Assembly: GCA_002344825.1 (NCBI GenBank)
Contig: DDUN01000023.1
Span: 78,893 to 115,331, forward strand
Length of the DNA stretch: 36,439 nt
Source: Candidatus Multiplicimicrobium inquinatum
GTDB lineage: Bacteria > Omnitrophota > Omnitrophia > Omnitrophales > Aquincolibacteriaceae
Direction of reading: 5' to 3'
Part shown: in pieces, positions 7,039-15,144 of the stretch
Position numbering within the stretch: position 1 is the stretch's first letter
How the letters are laid out: each line of letters starts with the position of its first letter
The notes under the pieces: model-generated
The model's input: the letters and a program-made list of their open reading frames with translations, nothing else
Told to the model about the DNA's origin: nothing
The model's database searches: none
Made by a program: the position numbers and the translations under genes

Positions 7039-10000
7039 GCTTCCACTTCCCTTTCACAAATTCTAAAAGCTGCTTTTGCAGTTCATTGACTTCGTTTTCG
7101 ATTTTATCAAACGCGTCCAACCCGACGGTGACCGTCCAGTGATTTTTTAAATAATAAATCTGTGCCCGCGTCACGGGCTGTTTCAAAATCTTAGACGCGG
7201 CCAAGGCGTAAATTTTAATTTGAAGGTCATAACCCCGCTCGGCAGTTTTAGCTTCATCTCCTTCGGCAGTTTTATAATCAAGCACCGTATAAGAGCCGTC
7301 CGCGTTGAGAAAAAGCACGTCAATCACGCCGTCAATCAGCCCGCGCCGGGCATTCAAGACGAAGCTCAACTCGCGGCAAACTTTCGCAGACTGACGCATT
7401 TCACGAAACAACTCCGTTGCGAAAAATCCGCTCAAAATCTTTTCCGCTTCTTTTCTTTTTTCACCGGAAAACCCCGCGAAAAGCGCGTCCATATTTTTCT
7501 CGGCAAGCGTCTTCTGCGGCTGGGCCCAATCTAAAAACTCAAGCGCGCGATGCATGCGCGTTCCAAAATCCGCGGCATCTTCTGTCCGCTCCGCGGGTTC
7601 CTGTGAAAAATAGCTCCGCGCTTCTTCCTGCGGCAAACTCCAGCCCTGTCCGTAAGTCGTCCAAAATTTTTCCGGACTTTTCAAAAAAAGAACATAAGCG
7701 CTGACGGGCAAATCGATCACTTTCGCAAACTCGGGCTGATAATCCATTTCAACCCGTTTACGAATTTGAAGCGCTTCCTCTGAAGAACTTGGGCATAACA
7801 AAGAAGAATCTCCGTTCTTTACGGATTGAATCCATTTTTTAAAAACAGGCATTTCCGCGGCGCAAACCGGCGCGGCAGAACGCGGAACAGCCGGTAAGGA
7901 AACGAAATCTTCGGAGACTGTCGTAAACGCTTCTTTCTCCGACATAACCCACTCCATCCAGGAAGCCATGTCCGCGTATCCGCTGCGGTCGGTTTTAACG
8001 GGCTTATGCACTCCGCTTAAAATCAAATGTTCTTCGGCGCGCGTAACGGCAACGTAAAAAAGACGTTTTCGTTCTGCATGGCTTTGCTTTTCTAAGTGCG
8101 CTCCGATTTGATCATGCGACCAAACGGCTTCATTTTTCCCTGTGGCGGGATTTTTTACCTTGATGGACCATCCCGCGTGCGGAAGCGCTAAAACAGGGCT
8201 GCGCTCCTGATTGTTTTTTTTACGCCCCAGATCAGCCAAAAAAACATAGGGAAACTCGAGTCCTTTGGCGGCATGAATCGTCATCAACCGCACCGCCTGA
8301 ACTTCCTCTCCGGCCGCCTGATGATCGGATTCGCGCACTTCCTGAAATTGCAGCCGCCGAACCAATGCTAAAAACCGGTGAATCGATATTCGTCCCCGGC
8401 TTTCCTGACGGCGCGCAAGCTGAATAAACTTTCTGACATGCCCATAACGCCGGACACCGGATGCCTGCGCCAAGGCCCACAAGGCATAGCCGGTTTTCTG
8501 AACCGCGTCTTCGATTAAATCGCTCAGGCGGCCCGCGTCTTTTCGAACACGCCATGCTTCAAATTGCCTTAAAAAAACATCGAGTTTTTGTTTGTCGGAA
8601 TCCGCAAGCCCTTGAATTTCGCGGAATTTTAAAAGCCCGTCATAAAGCGGCATTTTTTCATCCGCGCTTTTTGCTTTTTCCGAAAGCCAAAAAAGAGTTT
8701 CATCCGTCACGCGTACAAACGGCGAACGCAAAAGCGATGCCAAAGCCACATCCGACAAGGGGTTCTGCAGACATTCTAAAAAACTGATCAAATCACGGAT
8801 TTCCGGCTGCTCATAAAAACTCATTCCGGAAACCGAAACATAAGGGATGCCCGCACACCTCAAAGCGTACTCATAAAGCGCGCTGTGCGTCATCGCGGAA
8901 AAAAGAACCGCCATCTTCGCGTAAGAAACACCTGACTGATTCAGCGCGGTCATCCGCGCGGCGATTTGCGCGCCCTCACGCAAACGGTCCTCCGCGGCGC
9001 CCCCTTCCACATCCGAAGGAATAATTAACAGTTCGGGCTTGCGCCCGTCCCCGGCCGATGACTCTTTATTCTTCGCGGCTCTCAACTTTGAAAAAGGCAG
9101 TCCGTCTTCATCCCAAAGTTTTTCAAAAAAATCATTCGCAAAATCAAGCACGCCGGAATCACTGCGGAAATTATCCGCAAGATCAATCTTAAGCGCGGAT
9201 TCCGAGTCTTCAAACTCACGTTCGGTTTCAAGAAAAAGCCGCGGTTCCGCTCCCCGAAAAGCATAAATGGATTGCTTGTAGTCACCGACCAGAAAAATCT
9301 CGGCCTGCGGCATTAAAAAACGCACCAGCTCCATTTGCAAATAACTCGTATCCTGAAACTCATCAACGAACACATAACGAAATTGACGGCGTAAAGCATT
9401 CGCCACAATTTTCGATCCCGGGTGAGATCCGCGGAGCATTTGAATGGCACGGACCTGTAAATCATCAAAGTCGAGTCCGTTTTGAATTTGCTTTTTTTGA
9501 ACATATACCGTCTCAAACTGAAGCGCGGCCTGTTCAAACAAAATCATCGCTTCTTCCGCGAATTTCTCCATTTGAAAAGGCAGCCACTCATCACGTACAA
9601 AATTTTTCCACGGCGTTAATTTGGGCGAGCGTCCGCAAGCGGCAAACCAACTTTTGAACAGCTCTATTTCCTGCCAATTCAATGAGGGGGAATGAATCCA
9701 CTTCAGCCAGCTTTCCAAATCAAATTTATCTGAAGCTGAAGGCGCGGCTTCCTCGGCACGCGCGGCAAGCAGCTGCCGATACCCGTTAATATTTTCCGCG
9801 CGCTTGGTTTTCCATTTAGAGAAATAATCCGCCAAACTTAAACCTTCTTGTCCTGCCGTGTGGTAAACACTCAAAATCGCTTCCCGGATTGCAGTTTCGC
9901 CATACGAGCGAAATAAAGCAAAAGCCGGCGCTTGAGTTTCAAATAACTCCGCGATGGTTTCATCCAAAGCTTCCTCTTTTAGAAGCTCAGCCTCTTCGTT

Positions 10001-10348
10001 CTCCAACACACGAAATTCAGGATCCACTCCGGCTTCCACCGGATGATTGCGTAAAAGCCGTGCGGAGAACCCATGAAAAGTGGAAATGTAGGCGGATTCA
10101 AGATCCTGGCGGGCGGAAACAAGTTTTTCCTCCTGAAAACGGCGGGATAAACGCTGTTTGATTTCACCCGCGGCTTTTTCGGTAAAGGTTAAAATCAGCA
10201 ATTCCGAAACAGGCACGCTTCGGCGCGCGACCAGTTCCACCGCCCTTTCAACCAGCGTCCTTGTTTTGCCCGTTCCCGCGCCGGCAGAGATGAGGGCATG
10301 CCGCCCTTTCAGGTTCACCGCTTTTTTCTGATCCGGAGTTAATTTCAT
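7031..10348 (-). CDS. addA: AddA-like ATP-dependent helicase-nuclease
   Basis: A 1105-residue UvrD-family enzyme. All helicase motifs are visible: I SAGAGTGKTRT (residues 21-31), II FVDEFQDTS, III GDYKQSIYAFRGAEP, IV NFRSD, V IHAAKGLEFPYVFLAD, VI RLFYVAVTRAEEHL. The C-terminal third holds a RecB-like nuclease with FGTRMHRALE, GLIDGVIDVLF and VLDYKT (catalytic D, D and K). AddA pairs with AddB to resect double-strand breaks and load RecA. The partner-like gene is at 17250-20420, not adjacent as is usual. The ATG has an AGGA Shine-Dalgarno 5 nt upstream, and a TATAAT lies 33 nt upstream. Confidence 0.9.
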   Translation of the reverse strand: MKLTPDQKKAVNLKGRHALISAGAGTGKTRTLVERAVELVARRSVPVSELLILTFTEKAAGEIKQRLSRRFQEEKLVSARQDLESAYISTFHGFSARLLRNHPVEAGVDPEFRVLENEEAELLKEEALDETIAELFETQAPAFALFRSYGETAIREAILSVYHTAGQEGLSLADYFSKWKTKRAENINGYRQLLAARAEEAAPSASDKFDLESWLKWIHSPSLNWQEIELFKSWFAACGRSPKLTPWKNFVRDEWLPFQMEKFAEEAMILFEQAALQFETVYVQKKQIQNGLDFDDLQVRAIQMLRGSHPGSKIVANALRRQFRYVFVDEFQDTSYLQMELVRFLMPQAEIFLVGDYKQSIYAFRGAEPRLFLETEREFEDSESALKIDLADNFRSDSGVLDFANDFFEKLWDEDGLPFSKLRAAKNKESSAGDGRKPELLIIPSDVEGGAAEDRLREGAQIAARMTALNQSGVSYAKMAVLFSAMTHSALYEYALRCAGIPYVSVSGMSFYEQPEIRDLISFLECLQNPLSDVALASLLRSPFVRVTDETLFWLSEKAKSADEKMPLYDGLLKFREIQGLADSDKQKLDVFLRQFEAWRVRKDAGRLSDLIEDAVQKTGYALWALAQASGVRRYGHVRKFIQLARRQESRGRISIHRFLALVRRLQFQEVRESDHQAAGEEVQAVRLMTIHAAKGLEFPYVFLADLGRKKNNQERSPVLALPHAGWSIKVKNPATGKNEAVWSHDQIGAHLEKQSHAERKRLFYVAVTRAEEHLILSGVHKPVKTDRSGYADMASWMEWVMSEKEAFTTVSEDFVSLPAVPRSAAPVCAAEMPVFKKWIQSVKNGDSSLLCPSSSEEALQIRKRVEMDYQPEFAKVIDLPVSAYVLFLKSPEKFWTTYGQGWSLPQEEARSYFSQEPAERTEDAADFGTRMHRALEFLDWAQPQKTLAEKNMDALFAGFSGEKRKEAEKILSGFFATELFREMRQSAKVCRELSFVLNARRGLIDGVIDVLFLNADGSYTVLDYKTAEGDEAKTAERGYDLQIKIYALAASKILKQPVTRAQIYYLKNHWTVTVGLDAFDKIENEVNELQKQLLEFVKGKWKHA

Positions 10349-10380
10349 GTCAATCCTGTCGATAATTATTAAGGCCGTAA

Positions 10381-10386
10381 ATTATA
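10381..10386 (-). promoter_or_regulatory. Candidate -10 box (TATAAT) of addA
   Basis: A perfect TATAAT on the minus strand lies 32 nt before the addA ATG, allowing a leader of about 25 nt that contains the AGGA ribosome-binding site. No consensus -35 is evident at 16-18 bp. It is in the 110-bp divergent gap shared with the PilZ gene. Confidence 0.45.
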
Positions 10387-10458
10387 GCTTTAAACCGGCT
10401 CTTCTGCGCGGGGGTTTTGCGTTATTAAGCAAACGGCAATTTTTATCGGGGAGATATT

Positions 10459-10905
10459 ATGACTGCATCTGAAAAACGAAAATTTGAACGCTTTCCGATT
10501 CATGCCTCCATTCATATCAAGGATACCAACCGGCATTGCCGGGCCATTACCTACTCCAATGACTTGTCGGAAGGCGGACTCGCGTTTTACGCTTTGAAAC
10601 CCGTCCCTGCTGGAGCTGAGCTTGAAATCAGCATCGGCGTGCGAGGGCACATTTTTAAAATAGAGGCCCTCACGGTTTACAGCTCCAACCAACCCACCAA
10701 GCGGTTTTACCGTACAGGAGTTGAGTTCAAAGACAGCACCAGCGCGTTTAAAGCGAAGCTAGCGGAAGAAATTGTCTTGATTAAAGCTTATCAAAAGCAG
10801 CTGAGTCAGGAAACCCATCACAAAATCTCTGAGGAAGAAGCCGCGGTGGATTGGATCGAAAAAAACGCGGCCTGTTTTGGGCGAATTGCCTCTTCAAAAA
10901 AATAA
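10459..10905 (+). CDS. PilZ domain protein (c-di-GMP binding)
   Basis: A 148-residue protein. The c-di-GMP signature is present: RKFERF (RxxxR-type, near residue 7) and DLSEGGLAF ([D/N]xSxxG, near 35). The beta-barrel continues to about residue 105, followed by a helical C-terminal extension rich in Lys and Glu. PilZ proteins relay c-di-GMP levels to motility, adhesion or envelope functions. It faces an EAL-domain gene (10924-11652) with only 18 bp between stops, a physical pairing of a c-di-GMP receptor and a probable c-di-GMP-degrading domain. A GGGGAG Shine-Dalgarno lies 5 nt before the ATG. Confidence 0.88.
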   Translation: MTASEKRKFERFPIHASIHIKDTNRHCRAITYSNDLSEGGLAFYALKPVPAGAELEISIGVRGHIFKIEALTVYSSNQPTKRFYRTGVEFKDSTSAFKAKLAEEIVLIKAYQKQLSQETHHKISEEEAAVDWIEKNAACFGRIASSKK

Positions 10906-10923
10906 GCTTAGGGATGTGCCGCT

Positions 10924-11652
10924 CTAACCCCGGACAATCGGCTTATTGATTTCTTCTAAAATCGCGGCAGTCGGTTTAGCAAAGTAATAGCCCTGCCCAT
11001 AGCGAATCCCCATCTTGCGCACCTGCAATAAATCCGCCTCGTTTTCAATTCCCTCAGCGACCAAATGAGATCCGTACATATTGGCCAACCGCACTAACTC
11101 TCTTACGATTTGCTGATACATTTTATTTTCTGAAATTCCGATAATCAGCGCTAAATCAATTTTCATGTAGTCCACTTTAAGCGAAGAAACCGCAAAAGTT
11201 TTGGGTCCGATATCGGTAAAATCATCGAGCGCAACTCTGAATTTTCTTTTCCGAATAAATGCCACGCCCTTTCGAATCGGCTCCAAATCCTTCATGCGCA
11301 CACCTTCGGTAAGCTCAAGCACAATGCGGTTCGCATAGGGTTTCAGCTTTTTAAGAAAGCGCTCGCCCAGCCCTCCCGACACAAAAGCCTGAAACAGCGT
11401 AATCGGCTCGAGGTTTAGGAAAAGAAGTTTTCCGGGGGGCAGTTTGGGTAAAATTTTAACGGCAGAATGCAGACAGGCAAAATCAAATTCCATCACCTCG
11501 CCGTCTTGATATGATTCCCTTAAAAGATTCAGCGGCGCTTTACCGTCAATGCGGGACAAGGCTTCATAACCCAAAATATCGTGATCCACCAAATCCACAA
11601 TGGGCTGGTAAACGGATTGCAAATGCTGGTACTTTGATTGATTGCCCGTCAT
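10924..11652 (-). CDS. EAL-domain protein, probable c-di-GMP phosphodiesterase
   Basis: A 242-residue stand-alone EAL domain. The metal and substrate residues can be followed: YEALSR (EAL motif), FLNLEP (Asn), LELTEG (Glu), ALDDF (Asp-Asp), YMKID (Lys), VAEGIE (Glu) and GQGYYFAKP (Gln). The loop-6 segment, normally DDFGTGYS, reads DDFTDIGP, a departure that can affect dimerisation and activity. No sensory or GGDEF domain is attached. It lies 20 bp after bcp on the same strand, probably the last gene of that operon. An AAGGAGG sits about 15 nt upstream of the ATG, longer than usual. Confidence 0.88.
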   Translation of the reverse strand: MTGNQSKYQHLQSVYQPIVDLVDHDILGYEALSRIDGKAPLNLLRESYQDGEVMEFDFACLHSAVKILPKLPPGKLLFLNLEPITLFQAFVSGGLGERFLKKLKPYANRIVLELTEGVRMKDLEPIRKGVAFIRKRKFRVALDDFTDIGPKTFAVSSLKVDYMKIDLALIIGISENKMYQQIVRELVRLANMYGSHLVAEGIENEADLLQVRKMGIRYGQGYYFAKPTAAILEEINKPIVRG

Positions 11653-11672
11653 GATAGGTTAAATTGCCCTCC

Positions 11673-12176
11673 TTAAATTGAGCCTAGAAAATCCAAAATC
11701 TCATTTTCATGCTCTTTCGGCGTTACTTTCGGATAAATTTTCAAAATTTTTCCCGCCGCGGAAATCACAAAAGTCGCGCGCTGAACCCCCATATACTCCC
11801 GCCCATACATACTTTTTTTAACCCAAACCTTGTAAGCCTTGCAGATTTCTTTTTCTTCATCGGCCAAAAGCAAAAAAGGAAGACTGTATTTGTTGATAAA
11901 TTTTTCATGCGCCTTCAAAGAGTCGGGGCTGACTCCCGCCACAATTGCGCCGGCCTTTTCAATTTTTTTATACGCATCGCGAAATCCGCAAGCTTCGACA
12001 GTACACCCAGGAGTGTCATCTTTCGGATAAAAATAAAGCACAAGAACCTTGCCCTTAAAATCCTTCAAAGAAACCGTTTTCTCGTTTGACGCGGCCTTAG
12101 TCGCAACGCGAGATTTATCGAGCGTTGCAAAAGGTAGCCGAAAATCCGGTGCTTTATCGCCTTCTTTTAATCCCAT
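11673..12176 (-). CDS. bcp: Thioredoxin-dependent thiol peroxidase (peroxiredoxin Q/Bcp)
   Basis: A 167-residue peroxiredoxin with GDKAPDFRLP at the start and the active-site block FYPKDDTPGCTVEACGFRD, where the peroxidatic Cys (C58) and resolving Cys (C63) are five residues apart as in typical two-Cys Bcp. It reduces H2O2 and organic peroxides using thioredoxin. An upstream in-frame TTG at 12185 is possible, but the ATG at 12176 has an AAAGG about 9 nt before it and is preferred. It follows the thioredoxin-fold gene (14-bp gap), a plausible functional pair. A stretch of about 18 residues rich in Ala/Lys/Asn (near 21-35) is inserted before the core. Confidence 0.93.
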   Translation of the reverse strand: MGLKEGDKAPDFRLPFATLDKSRVATKAASNEKTVSLKDFKGKVLVLYFYPKDDTPGCTVEACGFRDAYKKIEKAGAIVAGVSPDSLKAHEKFINKYSLPFLLLADEEKEICKAYKVWVKKSMYGREYMGVQRATFVISAAGKILKIYPKVTPKEHENEILDFLGSI

Positions 12177-12190
12177 AATCAACAACCTTT

Positions 12191-12772
12191 TTATTTGAAA
12201 TAATCCGGCTCAAATCCGGGCCGCCATTTAATATTACACCCTAAACTCGGTTTTTGCTCGCCTGAAATCACCGCCCCGTTCAATAAGGCCTCTGCCGCCG
12301 AGCGCAAATCTTTTCCCGTCACAGGCGCCGTGTTTTTGGGACGGCTATCATCAAACTGCCCGCGGTAGACCAATTTCAAATCTCCGTCAAAAATAAAAAA
12401 ATCAGGCGTGCACGCGGCGCGGTAAGCTTTCGCGGCAGCTTGGGATTCATCGTATAAAAACGGAAAAGAAAATGAAAGTGTGCGCGCCATTTCCTTTAAT
12501 TGCACGGGATGATCCTCAGGGTAGTTTTCCGCGTCATTGGAGCTCACCGCCACAATTCCAATTTCTTGACCCGCGTAATCACGGCCAAACCGCGCCAACT
12601 CAATTTCAATATGCTTCACATACGGGCAATGCTTACATATAAACATCACCACAAGTCCCTTAGCCTTTTTTGCGGCAAGCAAACTTTCGTTTTTTCCGCT
12701 CACTACATTCAGCAGCTCAAAATCAGGCGCTTTCGTTCCTAATGTCATCATCGTCGAGGGTGTTAAAACCAT
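12191..12772 (-). CDS. Thioredoxin-fold redox protein, peroxiredoxin-like
   Basis: A 193-residue cytoplasmic protein with no signal peptide. After TLGTKAPDFEL comes a thioredoxin-like fold with the redox motif CKHC (C46, C49) in FICKHCPYVKHIE, the cis-Pro region CTPDFFIFD, and a C-terminal block GEQKPSLGCNIKW. This resembles the widespread AhpC/TSA-like family annotated as thioredoxin family protein; the conserved C-terminal GCxIKW is part of that family. The substrate is unknown, probably thiol-disulfide or peroxide reduction. The Shine-Dalgarno is excellent (AAAGGAG, 6 nt spacing). It lies 23 bp after the antiporter gene and precedes bcp. Confidence 0.85.
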   Translation of the reverse strand: MVLTPSTMMTLGTKAPDFELLNVVSGKNESLLAAKKAKGLVVMFICKHCPYVKHIEIELARFGRDYAGQEIGIVAVSSNDAENYPEDHPVQLKEMARTLSFSFPFLYDESQAAAKAYRAACTPDFFIFDGDLKLVYRGQFDDSRPKNTAPVTGKDLRSAAEALLNGAVISGEQKPSLGCNIKWRPGFEPDYFK

Positions 12773-12795
12773 AATTATCTCCTTTTACTCAAATC

Positions 12796-13785
12796 TCAGA
12801 GAACATCCGAGCAAAGCAAAACCTGTTGAAAAAAACCATCGCATTGTTTTTGAAAAAGAACTAAACCTGCGGTATACGCGATATAAATAAAAAGCAAAAT
12901 AATACCGGATTTCCGACCGGCTTTACCTCGCCAAAACGCAGCAGTTAAAACCAACATGAGGATCAACATGGCGGAATAAGAATACCGGCGGGTAAATTCG
13001 TTCAGTTCTATCGCATGAATTGACGCCGCGCCGCCCGCAACCAAAGTCAAATTCACAATATTTGCCGCCAAGATATTTCCTATTGAAAGATCCGCTGCAT
13101 TGCGCCTCACGGAGATCACCGCGGTAATAAACTCCGGTAAAGAGGTGCCAAACGCGATCAAAGTCAAACCGATAATAATGGATGAAACTCCGAACCGTTC
13201 AGCGAGACTCACGGCGCTCATCACCAGTAAACGGCTTCCGATTAAAATAAAAACCGCGCCAATCGCAAACAAAAGCCATTGCTTAACCATCGGCTGATTA
13301 ACAACTTCATCAACCCCCTGTTCAAGGATTGAGATTCGGTTTTTCATTTGAAAAGAGTCGTTGATCAAATAACCCGCCGCAAGCGCGCACAATAAAAAAC
13401 CCGCCCACTTTTCAAGGCGAAGAGACCAGGAAAGACCGATCAATCCGGCAGCGGCTATCAGCATCCATAAAGCGCGGGGACGAAATTCAGCCGGACGAAT
13501 CACCATGGGCGACATCATGGCTACAACCCCAATCACGAAACCTGAATTCACGATAACAGAGCCCACCGCGTTTCCGATAGACAACCCGCCGTGACCGGAA
13601 ACGCTGGCAGTCAGTGAAACGATTAACTCCGGAGCAGTCGTGGCAAGCGTGACCAATGTTCCGCCAACCAAAATGCGCGGCCAGCGAAAATGGCGCGCAA
13701 TCACCAGGCTGGCATCCACAAACCAACCACCGCCCTTTATCACCAAAAGGAACGCAACTAGCATCAAACCTAAATCAAAAATCAT
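12796..13785 (-). CDS. Calcium/sodium antiporter family (CaCA, YrbG-like)
   Basis: A 329-residue inner-membrane protein with about 10 hydrophobic helices in two inverted halves. Each half has an alpha-repeat with acidic ion-binding residues: GGTLVTLATTAPELIVSL (about residues 41-58) and GLTLIAFGTSLPEFITAV (about 200-217), plus the matching NAVGSVIVNSGFVIG and GNILAANIVNLTLVAG segments. These are diagnostic of the CaCA superfamily, YrbG branch, exchanging Ca2+ (or K+) for Na+ or H+. It lies 36 bp after the HAL2-like gene and was probably co-transcribed with it. Confidence 0.9.
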   Translation of the reverse strand: MIFDLGLMLVAFLLVIKGGGWFVDASLVIARHFRWPRILVGGTLVTLATTAPELIVSLTASVSGHGGLSIGNAVGSVIVNSGFVIGVVAMMSPMVIRPAEFRPRALWMLIAAAGLIGLSWSLRLEKWAGFLLCALAAGYLINDSFQMKNRISILEQGVDEVVNQPMVKQWLLFAIGAVFILIGSRLLVMSAVSLAERFGVSSIIIGLTLIAFGTSLPEFITAVISVRRNAADLSIGNILAANIVNLTLVAGGAASIHAIELNEFTRRYSYSAMLILMLVLTAAFWRGKAGRKSGIILLFIYIAYTAGLVLFQKQCDGFFQQVLLCSDVL

Positions 13786-13821
13786 TTGCTTTCCATTGCG
13801 GTTGCGCCGCGGAAGCAGAAT

Positions 13822-14805
13822 TTAAATATCACGGAGTCCGCGCAAAACATCGTCATGCAGCCAACCATTCGTGGCAAGCACTCCGCGATTTCTTGCCAAT
13901 GTTTTTCCGGCGCTAAAATCGAGTTCTTTGCCGTCCAAATCACTCGCTTTTCCGCCCGCTTCTTCAATCGCAATAACGCCCGCGGCAGCATCCCAAATTT
14001 TTTCCTCATAATCCGGATTAGACCTAGGCAAGAGACGAAAGAAAATATCACCGCGCCCCGCAGCAACCAAAGCATGCTTCGTCTGACTATCCAGTAAATG
14101 CGGTTCCGGTTTCATGCCGAGTTTTTGCCTTAATATCTCAGTGCGATTATGGCTGGTGTGCTTGCCGTGGAAGGAAGTCACAATCAAAGCATCTTCTATT
14201 TTTTTCTGAGAAGAAACGTGTAGCTGTGTCCAAGGTTGTCCCTCTGTCAGAGATGCCGACCAACTTCCGTGACCGCGCCCTGCCAAAACAAGAAGTCCAT
14301 CCCCCTTCGAGCCGTGCACGCAATCCGTATTCGGACACCCAAGCGCTCCAAACACCACTTTACCTTTTTGAATATGTGCCAAAGCAACCGCGTACTGACG
14401 GCCATCAATATAGCCGCGCGTTCCGTCAATCGGATCCAAAGTCCAAAAATCATCACAGCATTCACTTGCGCCATTTTGAATCCAGTTAATCACATCCAGC
14501 GGCTGCGCCGAGGGATAAACAGTTTGCACAAATTGAATGGCCTGCCGCAAAACTTTTTGTCCCGCTTCGGTCTGCAATTCTTCCACCGTTTCCTCACCCA
14601 CTAAAACCGAACCGGGAAACGCCTTCATCAGCTTCGCGCTGATCACCGCCTGAACAGCAAAATCAGCAACCGTGACCGGAGAGTGGTCTTCCTTGATCAT
14701 GGATTGTCCTGCCATCGTCTCATAAACTTTTCGCGCAAGCAGCATTCCCGCCCGCACCGCATCGTAAGCAAATTTAAATTCCGGTAAATCAGAAACTGTT
14801 TTCAA
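13822..14805 (-). CDS. HAL2-like 3'(2'),5'-bisphosphate nucleotidase
   Basis: A 327-residue member of the inositol-monophosphatase superfamily, closer to eukaryotic HAL2/SAL1 than to short bacterial CysQ in length and layout. Motifs: DHSPVTVADFAVQ, the metal site VGEE, WTLDPIDGTRGYIDG, and WDAAAGVIAIEEAGG. HAL2 hydrolyses 3'-phosphoadenosine 5'-phosphate (pAp), a by-product of sulfate and acyl-carrier metabolism. Start choice: an ATG at 14832 is in frame, but an AAGGAG sequence lies inside that extension, 6 nt before TTG at 14805, so the TTG (or the adjacent GTG) is probably the real initiator. It is first in a probable five-gene minus-strand operon. Confidence 0.85.
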   Translation of the reverse strand: MKTVSDLPEFKFAYDAVRAGMLLARKVYETMAGQSMIKEDHSPVTVADFAVQAVISAKLMKAFPGSVLVGEETVEELQTEAGQKVLRQAIQFVQTVYPSAQPLDVINWIQNGASECCDDFWTLDPIDGTRGYIDGRQYAVALAHIQKGKVVFGALGCPNTDCVHGSKGDGLLVLAGRGHGSWSASLTEGQPWTQLHVSSQKKIEDALIVTSFHGKHTSHNRTEILRQKLGMKPEPHLLDSQTKHALVAAGRGDIFFRLLPRSNPDYEEKIWDAAAGVIAIEEAGGKASDLDGKELDFSAGKTLARNRGVLATNGWLHDDVLRGLRDI

Positions 14806-14931
14806 CACTATCTCCTTTTTAAAATGAGCCAAAATTATAACAGACGAAGACCCCTAACTACAGATCAACAATTCGAACCAATGCTCCGCTTCTGAGGATG
14901 CTTTTCGCAGCCTCGGAAGTGAATGAAGCAG

Positions 14932-15074
14932 GAAACATCTGTTGCCACACACAGATGTTTCTCAGCTTAACAGCCCCCTCCCCCTTTTTTTGCGAAAAGC
15001 TTAAAACGAAACCCTTGGAATGCGAGTTCCGCGCCAAAGGACGCGGCTGCCTGAGCAGGACAAGAGTTTTGTTT
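14932..15074 (+). repeat. Structured repeat element, copy 1
   Basis: Plus-strand order: stem A (GAAACATCTGT 14932-14942 with ACAGATGTTTC 14951-14961); block TCAGCTTAACAGCCCC from 14962; stem B 5' arm (15004-15017); block AATGCGAG (15019-15026); stem C (CCGCGCC 15029-15035, GG 15039-15040, bulged A, CGCGG 15042-15046, loop AAA); CTGCCTGAGCAG (15047-15058), able to form a CTGC/GCAG tetraloop hairpin; stem B 3' arm (15061-15074; 12 Watson-Crick pairs, one G-U and one mismatch of 14). The architecture matches copies 2 and 3 while the stem sequences differ. Orientation of any transcript is unknown. Confidence 0.75.
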
Positions 15075-15109
15075 GAAGCTCCACCACCAATTAACAAAAC
15101 TATTTACTA

Positions 15110-15138
15110 TTGGCGATAAGCCTCAAGCTCTCTATACT
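15110..15138 (+). promoter_or_regulatory. Promoter of the Ski2-like helicase (leaderless)
   Basis: TTGGCG (15110-15115), 17 bp, TATACT (15133-15138). The ATG begins 7 nt past the -10, at the expected transcription start, so the message should begin with the start codon. There is no Shine-Dalgarno upstream. Confidence 0.7.
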
Positions 15139-15144
15139 TAACAA

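Larger units (their letters stand above)
14806..15144. other. Non-coding, hairpin-rich intergenic region before the Ski2-like helicase
   Basis: This 339-bp divergent gap contains no convincing gene. It holds an isolated hairpin (14889-14901 with 14907-14919; 11 of 13 pairs plus a wobble), then structured repeat copy 1 (14932-15074), then the helicase promoter (15110-15138). The first hairpin has no counterpart beside the other two repeat copies. Confidence 0.7.
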
